Assembly: GCA_021014325.1 (NCBI GenBank)
Contig: CM037473.1
Span: 13,330,696 to 13,394,695, forward strand
Direction of reading: 5' to 3'
Source: Plazaster borealis
Taxonomy: Eukaryota; Echinodermata; Asteroidea; Forcipulatida; Labidiasteridae
DNA: 64,000 nt
Shown piece after piece: positions 22,404 to 33,140 of this stretch. The stretch's first letter is position 1. Each line of letters begins with the position of its first letter. The translations under genes were made by a program, and so were the position numbers. The notes below the pieces were generated by a model. It was not told the origin of the DNA. It saw nothing but the letters and a program-made list of their open reading frames with translations, and made no database searches.

Positions 22404-22925
22404 GCCTGGAATTACATGAACACAGATGCATCCGTTGCCCTGGTCTTGGCCTTGGTGCCCCTTCTAAAGTTTCCCATAGACTTTAAGATTTTCCAATGGC
22501 AATGCCTTTAAAGGTATCGTACACGTTTGGCAATGACTCAAAACAAATTTTAGCATAAAAACTTACTTGGTAACAAACAGCGGAGAGCTGTTGATAGTAT
22601 AAAACATTGTAGGAAACGACTCCCTCAGAAGTAACGTAGTTTTTGAGAAAGAGGTAATTTCTCACTAAAATAATAAAAACTTCTTGCAAGAAGTTTTTAT
22701 TCCTACCTGAAAGGACACAAATTTGTACAACAAGGGTGTTTTTTCTTTCATCATTTTCTTGCAACTTCGATGACCAATTGAGTCAAAATTTTCACAGGCT
22801 TGTTATTTTATGCATATATGTTGGGATACACCAAGTGAGAACACTGGTCTATGACAATTACCAAACGTGTTCAGTGCCTTTAAGGAAAACAGCCTTGCCC
22901 TTTCAAAGATGAAATTCCAGGCCAG
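22404..22925 (-). repeat. 'ggcctggaatt' repeat split by a TTAA MITE
   Basis: Left part 22404-22507 and right part 22884-22925 together make one normal reverse copy (aggcctggaatt, ccccttctaaagtttccc, ttaagatttt, then ccttgccctttcaaagatg, aaattccaggcc). The MITE sits between them. Confidence 0.85.
22508..22883. mobile_element. TTAA MITE, intact copy
   Basis: 376 bp bounded by TTAAAGG and CCTTTAA with long inverted ends (gtacacgtttgg / ccaaacgtgttc). It has a perfect 30-bp palindrome near the middle (22672-22701, core CTTCTTGCAAGAAG). TTAA at both ends and its clean position inside another repeat show it moved as a unit; piggyBac-type mobilisation is my inference. Confidence 0.85.
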
Positions 22926-23157
22926 TAAACCACGCTTGAACCTTCTTTTGTAATTGTATCTGGTGGAAAAAAAGTATGGTGCCAAGCAAATGAATGATGA
23001 ACCACGGAAAGACCATGCATCGTGTTGATATTCCAATAACTTTCATGGATACATTTAAGAACATGAGTACCAATGCCTCGTACTGTTTGGATTCCCACCT
23101 CGACATCACAACTTCTGTCTTTCTTGTTATCATTCAAATTTTAAAAACAAATTAACA

Positions 23158-23305
23158 GGCCTGGAATTTCATCCTTGAGAGGGCAAGGCCATTTTCATTT
23201 TGCAAAGGACACTTCCAGTGGAAGAAACCTTTGAAGGGGCACCAAGGCTAAGACCAAGGGCAACAGAGGCCATTGCCTCTGTGGCCTCCGTGTAATTCCA
23301 GGCCA
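23158..23305 (+). repeat. Dispersed 'ggcctggaatt' repeat
   Basis: Full-length plus-orientation copy from aggcctggaatttcatcc to gtaattccaggcc. Confidence 0.85.
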
Positions 23306-23874
23306 GAATTAACCAAGTGAATGAATGCCCTGTTCTTTACTAAAGAGCATGAGGAAGCTACATGTACATATAATGGCAGTTGGCAGAGCTACATATGTAC
23401 ATGTCATATAAACCATTTTAATCCTTCCTGTGTGTACATACATATTGTACAAAGTCTCCAGGACAAGCAAACATCACTGAACAACAAACTTGATAATACT
23501 ATCAGCACTGTACCATGGTTTTATTTTATATTGTGGTACATAACATGTAGGTTTGAGTCCTCAATGGACCCAAACCTGTTGATAGTTATTGTTTACCATA
23601 ATAACAAGTTGGCACATCCACCAGTGTTTGGTTTGTCACTCTATCCATCCCAATTCCCAACACTCAATAATGTTTATTGTATTCATAAAACAATAAAACA
23701 AACATACAACATGTAGTCATGTAGAGTTCTCATTGTAAATAAAAAGAATGAAAAGGAACACATTTGTGTTGAATGCATATTGCATACTATGTACATGTAA
23801 GATAATGATGAGCCTATTTATGCAGTCACCAGGGATAAACATAAAACCTTGATGTTTTTAATGCAATTACATAC

Positions 23875-23962
23875 TGCATGACAGAGTTCAGTCCAATCAT
23901 GGCACATAGTGACTGCTCGATGTTCTGCCAACTGATATCTCTATATTCCGATCCATCATGAT
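23875..23962 (-). CDS. Candidate exon 4 of an unrecognised gene
   Basis: Minus strand, acceptor gtgtag|AT and donor ATGCA|gtatgt. With phase carried over from the candidate exon at 24260 it encodes (D)HDGSEYRDISWQNIEQSL followed by CAMIGLNSVM(Q). The composition looks protein-like and the donor is strong. A possible continuation in phase begins near 23133 but lacks a good splice end. Function unknown. Confidence 0.3.
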
Positions 23963-24259
23963 CTACACACTAGGGTTATGGGGAGAGTTAGGGTTAGGAT
24001 TAGGAGCATAAATGTACATTTGCAGGGGCGTCGAGTGTAACTGCGCTATAAGATTTGATGAGATTTTGAAGAAAATTGACTGCTTCAGTATTGTCTTTCA
24101 TTGCCTTTCATCAGGTGCGCTTCTGTGTGCATGTGACAAATTAAAGCCAAGAACCATGTGGGTGATTTGCCGTGTTTATTTATCATGGGGGGGGGGGTTG
24201 AATGGCTGGTATGAGGGAGTGGAGAAGGGGAGGTGGTGAGAATGGGGGAATGGAGCAAC

Positions 24260-24418
24260 CTATCCTTGGATCACACAATCTCGTTCCTCCATGCTTGGAT
24301 TCACCATAATAGTTAATACATGAAGCAAACACATCCCTAGCTTCTGAAGTCATTCTGGCACTGTTCCAGTAAATCATCGTGTCTGGCAATGTGGCAAGTT
24401 TGGTGAACATTACAAGAT
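24260..24418 (-). CDS. Candidate exon 3 of an unrecognised gene
   Basis: Minus strand, acceptor gaatag|AT, donor GGATAG|gttgct; 159 nt. It encodes LVMFTKLATLPDTMIYWN, then SARMTSEARDVFASCINYYG, then ESKHGGTRLCDPRI. Entering and leaving phases match the neighbouring candidate exons. I recognise no domain. Confidence 0.32.
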
Positions 24419-24661
24419 CTATTCACGTCAGGCGTGATAGCCGAGTGTAACATGAGCAAGACATACTTCTACGTATATATACGAAATGAATGATCAGTGC
24501 AGCACATTGGCAATGGCACACTATATGGTACCTTGCCAGCTGTTGATCACACATTGTACCATGGAGGACATCTATCCATGATCATACAAGGAGGAAAAAT
24601 CAACCCTTTTTTAAACTTAAACATGTGATTGTTTTAAATTTTTAATTCCCATCTCTAGTAC

Positions 24662-24775
24662 ATGTAGTAGCAGTGCACGCATACAGCTCTGGCAAGTCAG
24701 CAGAAACAAAATAAAAATTGGCCAATGCATTCAAACATGCTGATCTTGCCAAGTCCCTTACAGTGAGGATTGCAA
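24662..24775 (-). CDS. Candidate exon 2 of an unrecognised gene
   Basis: Minus strand, strong acceptor ttttccacag|TT, weaker donor ACAT|gtacta; 114 nt. It encodes (V)AILTVRDLARSACLNALAN, then FYFVSADLPELYACTATT. It joins exons 1 and 3 without a frame change. Confidence 0.3.
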
Positions 24776-25229
24776 CTGTGGAAAAATGTCATGGTGTCCG
24801 TTACAGTCAGCATAACTTATAACTATTGCTTAGAAATAAACACAGTAGGCTAGGCCTCATTCCCAATAATTTAAAACAATAACGTTGGTGGCATTTGTCG
24901 TTCCCTTTTCGTTTGAGGCCCACTTCCTCGTGAGGTTGCAATCAACCTTAATATATTTATTTATTTCATTTACAGTACACATCCAACAGGGCAAGTGCAA
25001 ATAACAGGATGGTGATTACTTCTACGAGGAAACGAGAAGAAATGGTCAGTTTTAGATGTGGGAGCTAGGAAAACCCCAAACATGCCAAATGGGGGAAATC
25101 CACATTATCACTATCAGGTAAGAAGTGAAAACTCATTCCACATGCGCATGTGGATTGAGTTTATGCAAGGCTCGGGTTTTTGGGTAGGATACTCTAGTCA
25201 TGCTAGTCAGCTAGTGTGACAATCCTTCA

Positions 25230-25320
25230 CCACACTAGTGGGGCTGGGGTGGGATTTGAACCGAGGTACACGGAAGTGGAAGGCTGAGACAGAAACCACT
25301 GAGCCAGCCTGATCCCCGAT
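25230..25320 (-). mobile_element. tRNA-derived SINE head (reverse)
   Basis: Reverse complement reads ggctggctcagtggtttctg (A-box-like) and GGTTCAAATCC (B box), followed by a non-tRNA body (ccccactagtgtggtgaagg). Not a functional tRNA. Confidence 0.6.
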
Positions 25321-25683
25321 GATGACTTGCGTGTCACTTTCCAAAAACAAAGAGATATTTTATCTCTGAATCTATGGAGCAACTTAAAAAAAACACCACT
25401 CAATTTTTGAATTGAAAAGATCATAATTTCGAGCCTACAAACATACATTGTGATCCAGTTCCATTTATCATTAGATCATTCCTCTAAATGTAATAATATC
25501 ATAATAAATACAGCCAGCTGTTGCAGCAGCAGCATCAAAACCATCACGCATCAGTCAGGCCATTGCTAGTAATGTTCTACAGCTGTCTTTTGAATGTACA
25601 TTGTTTTTGGACATCTACATTGATACAGTTCAGTGGATTGTAAACATTTTATGATTTATGCACAATTTCTAGCTGAGGCTTAC

Positions 25684-25754
25684 CGATTCCCTTGTGCAGG
25701 ATAAAACCCAAAGAACTTGCATCACCAGATCTCACGTAAAATGAATACTTGCGT
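25684..25754 (-). CDS. Candidate exon 1 (earliest found) of an unrecognised gene
   Basis: Minus strand, acceptor with a pyrimidine tract (ttcttttctccag|AC) and a strong donor (AATCG|gtaagc); 71 nt. It encodes RKYSFYVRSGDASSLGFILH followed by KGI. Phase 1 at the donor joins the exon at 24662 as ...KGI-V-AILT. It would need an upstream exon with the start codon. CpG-rich DNA at 25780-26030 could be a promoter for such a gene. Confidence 0.32.
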
Positions 25755-25779
25755 CTGGAGAAAAGAATTGACAGGAAGC

Positions 25780-26030
25780 TTCACAAAATCGACGATTTTC
25801 TTTGTCTGTCGAGAGAGCGCAGCGCAGTCTACTTGTGGTCAGCCAAACGCTACAGCAATTTTATGTTATGTTATTAATAAACAACCTCTGCGCGCGTACG
25901 TGAACCTACGAAACGGGATGCAAAAAAGGTAAACACAATGTACAGTGTGAGTAGTATGAGTAATGCATACGTATGTGATATTGTACCATGCGATGGCGCG
26001 CTCTCGACGACTGCAGTGCACTGCATAAGT
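25780..26030. other. CpG-richer patch, possible promoter
   Basis: Contains gcgcgcgtacg and ggcgcgctctcgacg, clearly richer in CpG than the surrounding AT-rich DNA. It lies just upstream of the candidate minus-strand exon chain. No defined promoter element is visible. Confidence 0.3.
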
Positions 26031-27570
26031 GATGCACTTTAGGGTTAAACCAATTCTATCTAATTGAAAGGTTGTTGGTTTATCTTTTGCGATATATTTC
26101 ATACATTTAAACATATTATTTCTATCAAATAATAAAACATTTACAATAACTGAAAGAGGTAAACATATGGTAGTGTTTAAATTGTCAATTAATTCTCATA
26201 ACTTGTATTTGTAGGTGATAACAAACCAATCTTCCCCCTAGTTTTAAAATGGTACGGCTCATTGTATGTGGATTGCGACCATTGCGAAACACGGCAGCAG
26301 TTCTACGTGCGTTGGTTTGTTTGGGTTCGTATGCAAATAAGCCACACGGATTGCTTGTGTTGTTTATTACCTTGGTTTCTGAAAACTGCCATCGGTCACT
26401 ATACCCTTTTTCGTGTGTTTTTTGTGTGAGCGCTTTTTATTGTAAGGGTGAATCATGAAAATGAGTCCCGTGTTGAAAATCACGGAGGAAGGGATCCAAG
26501 AGCAAACTCACTTTTAATTGAACCCTTTTATTGCGATAATGGAAATACAAATATCCACAAGTCTCTAACTTCGTTGCCTTAGAAACTTAATTTAACAGTT
26601 TCAATTATTTTAATCATGACAACAGTACCTGTTCGGTGGCGTAAGCGTAAACAGACCAGACATTTTTCTTTTCATTGTTGTTGTTGGGTTTTTAGGGGGT
26701 TGTGGGGCTTATGTATCGAACTGTTTATTTTATAGGGTAAGGGTTCTCAGTGGGTGGGGGGGGGGGATGTCCGCACAAAATTAATCATGCGTCTTCGTCG
26801 ACGATATGTTTTATCATGGAGGTAGAATGGTTTTATTCGAATTTTGTTGACCCTGGGAATTTGAACTGTGTTGACAATTCTGCGAACGAGTTTGTGTCCA
26901 ATCTTCCTTCCTCCAAGGCATGGTCCGATGAATGCACGAAAAAAATTAAAGGCACATTGAGAGAGAGAAACAATAATGTCATATTAAATTATGACATTTC
27001 ATAATATTATGACTAAAATTGCTTATATACTTATGGACATGAGATATATATCATCAATATGACTTGTATATGTCATAGATATGTCTTAATTTGCACAATC
27101 ATAGTCATAATCAGAATTATGCTAATTCATAACTAAGTTACAACTCATAGTTATTACTTATTACTCATGCCAATTCAACATTAAGAGATAGAAGTCATAG
27201 TTATGACTTAGAATTATGACTTTCTTTCTGTTCTTATATTATTTGATGCCCCTTTAACGCTTCCGTACCAATGACCTGATACTATAGCTAATAAACGCTC
27301 ACAAAATCCAAACTGAATCATTCCAGGAAGAGTGTAAACACGGTCAGAGCACAACAGATATCCTGACCTGTAGAATTGTCACGAGTTGACCTTTGGATCT
27401 ATTTTGTAAACAGATGATGATGTAACGTCTATATCACATACCATTATACGCGTTACACTGATAACCAACAATCGTAAACAAAAACAACACTTGTGTGGCG
27501 ACCGACGTAACTCTGGTTGTGCGATTTCAAGAATTTTCTGGGAGATTTGATGGGAGTCACGCTCACTAAA
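26031..27570. other. Intergenic DNA, no firm gene
   Basis: A short plus-strand frame starting at 26817 (MEVEWFYSNFVDPGNLNCVD...) reads well for about 60 codons, but I see no splice site or homology. 27000-27240 is a degenerate AT-rich tract of 'tcataattatgac'-like units. Confidence 0.4.
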
Positions 27571-27822
27571 GATTCCCGGGTCAGAATTGAACCGGATTCC
27601 GGGTCTCGTGGGGCCTGACCCATTTCTGGGTCAGTATGAACTAGAGGAGTCTATGACAAAATGACCAAGAAATGGATCAAACCATGGAGGAAGGAAATAC
27701 CAAACTGATGACGCAGAATCCGAGTTAAAAATTCAATTTTAATCAGTTTCCGGGTCAGTCTGATTAAGAGGTGGGTCAGGCCTCCTGGGATCCGAAATAC
27801 GGGTCAATTCTGATCCGGGAGT
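27571..27822. mobile_element. TIR element with CCCGGGTCAGAATTGA ends
   Basis: 252 bp. gattcccgggtcagaattga at the left is complementary to tcaattctgatccgggagtc at the right. The inversion continues inward (gggcctgacccat / gggtcaggcctcc, gggtcagtatga / gggtcagtctga). No coding. Confidence 0.85.
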
Positions 27823-28264
27823 CAACGTTTTAAAGTGTGATGCTTTCTTGAAGATAACATTGTTGACCGCCCCCCCCCCCCGGAGTTAGTCCCATGCCCC
27901 TCCATGATAATGTTCTGTAATCAGACGACGAGATATCATATTTGAGGAAGAGTGCAACATTTCATTCAGAAGCTCTCAATCCTAAAGGTGTGGTTTTACC
28001 AGATTTATTACAAAAAATACAAAATAAACATAATACCAATAAAATTGTGTTTTTGACGGTAGACATAAACACGCAGAGCAAACTGTATGGAACGCAGTAT
28101 AAAAACAGTGCAATATCATAAAACGATCTCTTCATTCAAAGCAATAATTAAATTGATATTGAAAATTTGATGGAAACACTGTTCAATACTATGCAAGCAT
28201 GCAGGTATACAAATTTTAGTATATAGTTGCAATGGTCGTAACCGTCCTCCCCAGCTTTGGATAG

Positions 28265-28516
28265 TGCATTTTGAGAAACCTTTCACTTCGAATTACTGCG
28301 GTTATGGAAAAAAATATCACATATCCCCAAAATTTGAATCTGAGAAGCAGTAACGTTTCTCAGATTGTGTATTCCATTGCAGATGATTCTTCCTGCGTGG
28401 ACATGACCGCTCCAGATTTCCGGCAGTATCTCAAAAACGCTAATACCACCTTTGAAATGAAATTTCCACAGGTTCAGTGGGTTCCAATTAACAATGAAAA
28501 AGCATATAACACACGG
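28265..28516 (+). CDS. Candidate exon A of an unrecognised plus-strand gene
   Basis: Open from a possible acceptor (ttggatag|TGC) to a donor (ACACGG|gtaaaa). It encodes a segment with ITYPQNLNLRSSNVSQIVYS, then IADDSSCVDMTAPDFRQYLK and EMKFPQVQWVPINNEKAY. It contains Asn-glycosylation-type sites (NVS, NTT), suggestive of an extracellular protein. Leaves in phase 0. No recognised family. Confidence 0.3.
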
Positions 28517-28602
28517 GTAAAATAAAGGATACCATACCACAAGGCAATAAAAGCAAAGCCTCATCGTTCTATTTTATGACACTTTTAGAAATTATTTTTT
28601 AG

Positions 28603-28698
28603 GTCTACCTGATAAAATTTGAGTCACGTTTCGACGAAGATGGTGGATTGATTGAACTAAAAATGCTAAACTGTACAATATATCTTTCTATTTTGAAG
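28603..28698 (+). CDS. Candidate exon B of the same gene
   Basis: Acceptor with a T-rich tract (attttttag|GTC), donor TTGAAG|gttata; exactly 32 codons in phase 0: VYLIKFESRFDEDGGLIELK, then MLNCTIYLSILK. The join with exon A keeps frame. Immediately followed by a dispersed repeat at 28713. Confidence 0.3.
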
Positions 28699-28712
28699 GT
28701 TATACGGGAATA

Positions 28713-28966
28713 GTAGAGCTGACAAAATAGTCACAGACAGTAGGCCTACAGTGTTCATGTTTTGTGTGATCAACCACAGTGAAATAACAAACCTGTGAAA
28801 TTGGGCCTAATCCGTTGTTTGAGTCAGGAGAGAATAGTGAAAAACCATGCACATATTTTGGGCTTATTTTTTTCAGATACATTTTTTTCGAAATATGATT
28901 GAATTTCAGAGGGAATTATTTCACATTAAAAAAGGTTCTAGTATACGAACTTCATAATCAAACTAA
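28713..28966 (+). repeat. Dispersed repeat shared with 14515-14762
   Basis: gagctgacaaaatagtcaca at the left, gaacttcataatcaaac at the right; same block order as the 14.5 kb copy. Confidence 0.7.
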
Positions 28967-29139
28967 AATAAAACAACGATTTTGTTTAAATCCTTACCAA
29001 TCCTGTATAACACCTTTAATGCCTCTTGCATTACATAAATACAAAAGACATTCTGTGTTTTGAAACGCCACAAGATTTTTTTTCGTGGCCAAATAATATT
29101 TTGATTCAATTGCTCTTTCGGGATGCCTCTCTGACGCAG

Positions 29140-29439
29140 GATTTCAGATCTAGTCCCTGCCTTCAAAATCATGGCGGTACATACGGCCATTTGTATGACG
29201 GGTTATTTAATGGCGTACGTCACGAATGCAATTATGAAAATGAAGGTTTCCCGACGTTGACTGATATTATGAACTTCGACTATGAAGCTAACGGGAAAAC
29301 CAGCTTTTTAATATTATACATTAAACAAGTCATTAAAAACATCGGAATAAAATCAATCACTTTTAATGCTGAAAATCCCTGTAAATGCCAAAAGGTTTAT
29401 TTTTCTTCAAATTTTGAAAAAATGCATACAAATGAGTAA
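29140..29439 (+). CDS. Candidate exon C (terminal), weakly EGF-like
   Basis: Acceptor ctctctgacgcag|GAT, then open to a TAA at 29437-29439 (99 codons). In the phase expected from exon B it reads DFRSSPCLQNHGGTYGHLYD, then GLFNGVRHECNYENEGF. The order SSPC..N.GGT....DG......C....GF recalls an EGF domain but lacks several Cys, so it would be degenerate or coincidental. Confidence 0.28.
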   Translation, partial: DFRSSPCLQNHGGTYGHLYDGLFNGVRHECNYENEGFPTLTDIMNFDYEANGKTSFLILYIKQVIKNIGIKSITFNAENPCKCQKVYFSSNFEKMHTNE

Positions 29440-30780
29440 TAGGTGATTAAATCTATTTTGAAAATTGCATTTTGTCACTGAGCTTGGGGAGCCCGTATAA
29501 AACAGGTATTTCATTTACTCTATATGGACTCATCTCCACGATCAAATTAACTGCAATTGATGACCCGTGTCGACGGTGCCCATTGTAAACAAAACGAGGG
29601 TATATTTAATGTGTTTTTATTTACTGAAATGGATGGATGGATGGAGGACTAGAATTGGGAATAAACAAAATGCGTATTATAGACTGGAAGTGATGTCGTC
29701 GCCTGCGTGGAAAGTCAGCACCTCGGTCCGTTCGTCATGTTTCGAAGTCACCCGTTGCCGTCTGAGGGCGATCATGCTGTTTGTTTGTGGACGAAGAAGC
29801 ACTCGCCCCGGTTGGCGATCGGGATATTTGCGGCTGAAACAACTGGGTGTTGTTCCCGAGCACCTTTGATTGAACAAGCAAAACCACATCTTACTTTATT
29901 AACGTTGTTTAATAAGACCAAAGTAAAGCACGTGTCTGTAAAATTAAGCCGTGAGAAAACATTTTAGGGTGCAAAAACATCCTGCGACCTCCTGATTTTA
30001 TCATAACGACATTCTTATCATGGTCAAGATATGGTCCATGGGTCAACACGTTGATAAGTTGGCAGTCTTCCAGGAATGGTCAACACAGTACGGAGGTCGG
30101 AAACGCCGAGGTCACAAAAACCGGACAATCCATAAATCGGTGCCTGGATCATTCCGGTGCCACTTACACAAGCGCGCTCTCGGGCTCATAAGAATGAAAA
30201 ATATTCAAAAGTACTGAAACAATGTATCTCAGCCTATTCAAATCGAATCAAAAATATTAGATGACAACTAAACTTAATTTTGCTTTTTGATTTTTGGGAG
30301 GTTAGCCGTTGAATTTTGGAGCTACATAAAACTAAAAATGAAAACGCTACTGGATGAGTAAACAGGTCAGACTCCATAATATTGGTAAGGGAGCAGCGCT
30401 TCAAACCTGTAGGCCTAAGTAGGCCTACCCAAAATGACCCAGGTTAAAAAGTCAAAACCCCGACACAGGGCACAATATTGGACCATTATCAATATCAACA
30501 AGCCCTACAACCATGATGACCTTCAAATATTTGATTTTAATACAGAAGTTGTGTGGGTTTACAAATTAATACAGGAGGCTTGCTGGCGCGTGATTTTCTC
30601 GTGTGGTGCACCGAGCAGGTCATTGCGCCCATTGTAACACCCTTGGTTCGATAACAAGGTTTTGAAAAATACAAGAAATTTTGTAAACTTTGACGATATG
30701 CTGGAATGAAAGTAAATGTTTTTGCACACTTCGTGGTAAATGAGCGATCAGGAATATGTTTTCACAGGATCTAGAAATAA
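29440..30780. other. Intergenic DNA, GC-richer island at 29.69-29.89 kb
   Basis: The stretch 29690-29890 is CpG-richer and open in three frames, none with a recognisable product. It could be a promoter or an unrecognised exon. The rest shows nothing I can support. Confidence 0.35.
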
Positions 30781-30784
30781 TGTG

Positions 30785-30992
30785 CCCTTAGATACACGGC
30801 TGCAGATACCATGCCCAATATGGGGCAGAGGGTAAGCCCCAACCCAAATTAACACATTTCCTCTTGTTATACAGATCGTACCCCCACCCCCCCCCCCAAA
30901 AAAAAATAATAATAATAAAAATAATAATAATAATAAATAAATTTAAAAATATATATATATATATAAAATAAATAAATAAATAAATAAATACA

Positions 30993-31055
<63 letters not shown>

Positions 31056-31140
31056 AATAACAAAATCTCTAAAGAATTCCTGAGATTCTAAAAACACGAT
31101 GAAGACACAATATCGAGCACCAAATGCCTGCAGATGGTTT
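30785..31140. repeat. Dispersed repeat interrupted by AT microsatellites
   Basis: Starts taccatgcccaatatggggc and ends in aattcctgagattct and tatcgagcaccaaatg, matching the element at 32145-32325. Between 30898 and 31061 the copy is replaced by (AAT)n, (AT)n and a long (AAAT)n array (about 25 units). Confidence 0.75.
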
Positions 31141-31609
31141 CCTTTAAATACTATGTAAATTACAAACAAAGCAGAGTCTCCAGCATCAAGAATCATTCTG
31201 GAGGAAACAAACGATCTGATAGTGGTTTTATCGGCCCGAACACACAGTCCTAAAATCATGGAAATGAAATGGTTGGAACCGGAGTGAGGATCGAGTATTC
31301 ACGTAAATATATATGTTCAGGGCAACCATAAATGCGCCCTCACACACAACAGATTACAGACCTATAGCTTGTGTAGTTGTAGCCTATAAGAGTAAAAACC
31401 AAAAAATGACATTTTTTCTGCTGGGGTAAAATGATTGTCTTTTAGACAAAGTTAGCCCACCGTTAAAAGGTGGCACTCTTTAGGCTAAAGCTGAAAACGC
31501 CACAATCTATTTTTTTGTCCAGAATTATCAATGTGAAGAGGCTCTACAGCATTATAGTCTTACGATAAGACCGATGTAAAAAAGAGAGCCATAGGCCCAA
31601 CAAGGTGGG

Positions 31610-32014
31610 CTAACTACATACAGCATCACGGCCGGTAAACACTTTATGATTCCCACTGATTTCGATGAACACACCGATACAAACCTGGATATCGACCTTT
31701 GATCCGGAGTCGCACGACCCGGCAGCGAGAGGGGAGCACGGGCGACTACCAGGTTTCCCGCGGTCAGACCCTGCAGTGGGAGATCTACTCCTGGAAGATG
31801 TCTCCACCATCCGTGACATCTTTGTACGTGTTGTCTCCTCAACCAACTCGCAGTCACTCACCTTCTGTAGCTGTGGTAGTGGAGGACTGTGATGATGGAG
31901 AAGCCTCATTTTGCTACTAAGATCTTGATATATACTTGAAGATTTATCTTCTCTTGGCGAAACATAAGGAGATGATTCCACAGAGCTACAGGAGCTCATG
32001 ACATCTGGTCCTGA
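31610..32014 (-). CDS. Uncharacterised Arg/Ser-rich protein, terminal exon
   Basis: Minus strand, acceptor tgttttcag|TCA at 32015, in phase 0 with the exon at 32348. It encodes 134 residues and a stop, beginning SGPDVMSSCSSVESSPYVSP and containing PLPQLQKVSDCELVEETT and SRSRSPTAGSDRGKPGSRP. Low-complexity, Ser/Pro/Arg-rich and probably disordered. A further donor (ATCCAG|gtttgt) about 90 bases before the stop leaves open that the true end lies in another exon. Not recognised. Confidence 0.55.
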   Translation of the reverse strand, partial: SGPDVMSSCSSVESSPYVSPREDKSSSIYQDLSSKMRLLHHHSPPLPQLQKVSDCELVEETTRTKMSRMVETSSRSRSPTAGSDRGKPGSRPCSPLAAGSCDSGSKVDIQVCIGVFIEISGNHKVFTGRDAVCS

Positions 32015-32144
32015 CTGAAAACAAACACAAATTGTGTTTTCTTTGAAGTAATTTAAAATGTATGCAAACCCAACGAAAATAGTTTTCTATGGTTGTAAAC
32101 GCAAAGCCATTGTGGATGTCTTCTCCTGTTATGCAGACGAATGT

Positions 32145-32325
32145 ATACCATGCCCGATATGTGGCAAAGGGTGTCCCCCAAATGTTCCCATACTTTAACA
32201 CACTCTTTTCCTCTACAGAAGTACCCCCCTAAAATCCTCCAAAGCATTCCTGAGATTCCAAGCACACAATGAACTTGGGGGGGGGGTATCATGCCACATT
32301 ACCGAGCACCAAATGGACGAAAGGG
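32145..32325 (-). repeat. Dispersed repeat in the intron of the Arg/Ser-rich gene
   Basis: taccatgcccgatatgtggc, 'aaagcattcctgagattcca' and 'gagcaccaaatg' match 30785-31140. The complement is at 62800-62945. It carries a poly-G run. Confidence 0.7.
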
Positions 32326-32347
32326 AGTTTTGGGGTAGCTTACCAAC

Positions 32348-33140
32348 CTCTTCTTGATCTAATGAAGACTCCTCATCGATCTCATCATCTTCCGGAAGGC
32401 TTGGTAGAGACGAGCAGCTTGAACACTTCTGCACAAACTCCTCCATGCATTGGACCACCGTGGATGGGAATTTCTCATGGAAGGTTTCCGGGCTTCTGCT
32501 CCGGCTCCGAGAGACGGGTTGATTCGGTGCAGATCTCGTCTCGCGCCTTGATTTTCGTCCTCGACTTTTTTTAGAGTTTACATGCGGCTTCGTTGACCTT
32601 TTTGGATACTTGGAGTTCGTTTGTGGGGGCATTTGATATCTCACATGATGTCTTTCCTTGTGGGACTGAGCAAAATGTATCACCCCTTGAAATTGTTCAA
32701 GGTTTAAGGGAGGATTGTTCACATTGACGTAAGTCGCGTAAGCATCCTCCATGGACGCGGCAGAATTGGTTGTCTCCAATGCAATTAATGAGGCAGCCAC
32801 TGCAGCTCGACACACATCGTGGGCGATATCTGTAACAGCCTTTGAATTTTCGTGAGCTTCTTTAGCCAGACTGTCTATCACCATAGACCTATATCTTGCT
32901 TCAGATGCACGCTGTAGCACCGAATCAGCAATAGCTGCTATATCAAGTGCATCGGAGAAAGCCTGGAGAAACCCCGGAGTTACTTGGTCAGTGTTAGTAC
33001 CGGGTATCGTACTCGATGACGGAATGGTATCGGCATATTGGGTTGAGGCTTGTTTGTGAAGACTAGTATTTGCAGCGTCTGCTTTGTCACGTCTTGCTGA
33101 TGCAGCATCATTCTTGGTATCGTTTTGCCTATCCTCCATT
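32348..33140 (-). CDS. Uncharacterised Arg/Ser-rich protein, first coding exon
   Basis: The minus-strand exon begins at an acceptor (taatgtcag|A) one base before the ATG (33139). An in-frame stop lies just upstream in genomic DNA, so this ATG is the start. It ends at GAAGAG|gttggt, the only donor that keeps frame with the exon at 32014. 264 codons: an N-terminal polar segment (MEDRQNDTKNDAASARRDKA), an Ala-rich predicted helix around residues 55-135 (SDALDIAAIADSVLQRASEA...), a strongly basic Arg/Lys/Ser segment near residues 180-220 (KKSRGRKSRRETRS, SRSRSRSPE) that looks like a nuclear localisation signal, and an acidic end. With exon 2 the protein is about 398 residues. I recognise no family; a nuclear or RNA-linked role is only inference. 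It lies 6.4 kb downstream of BICDL1 on the same strand. Confidence 0.65.

Noticed and set aside
22903..23133. Minus-strand frame (KTEVVMSRWESKQYEALVLM...) as exon 5 of the 23.9-25.7 kb candidate gene
   Set aside because: Phase would fit, but the acceptor lacks a pyrimidine tract and there is no clear donor; the frame also runs into a dispersed repeat.
24520..24561. Small extra exon between candidate exons 2 and 3 (minus)
   Set aside because: Including it breaks the frame with exon 2; omitting it keeps phase.
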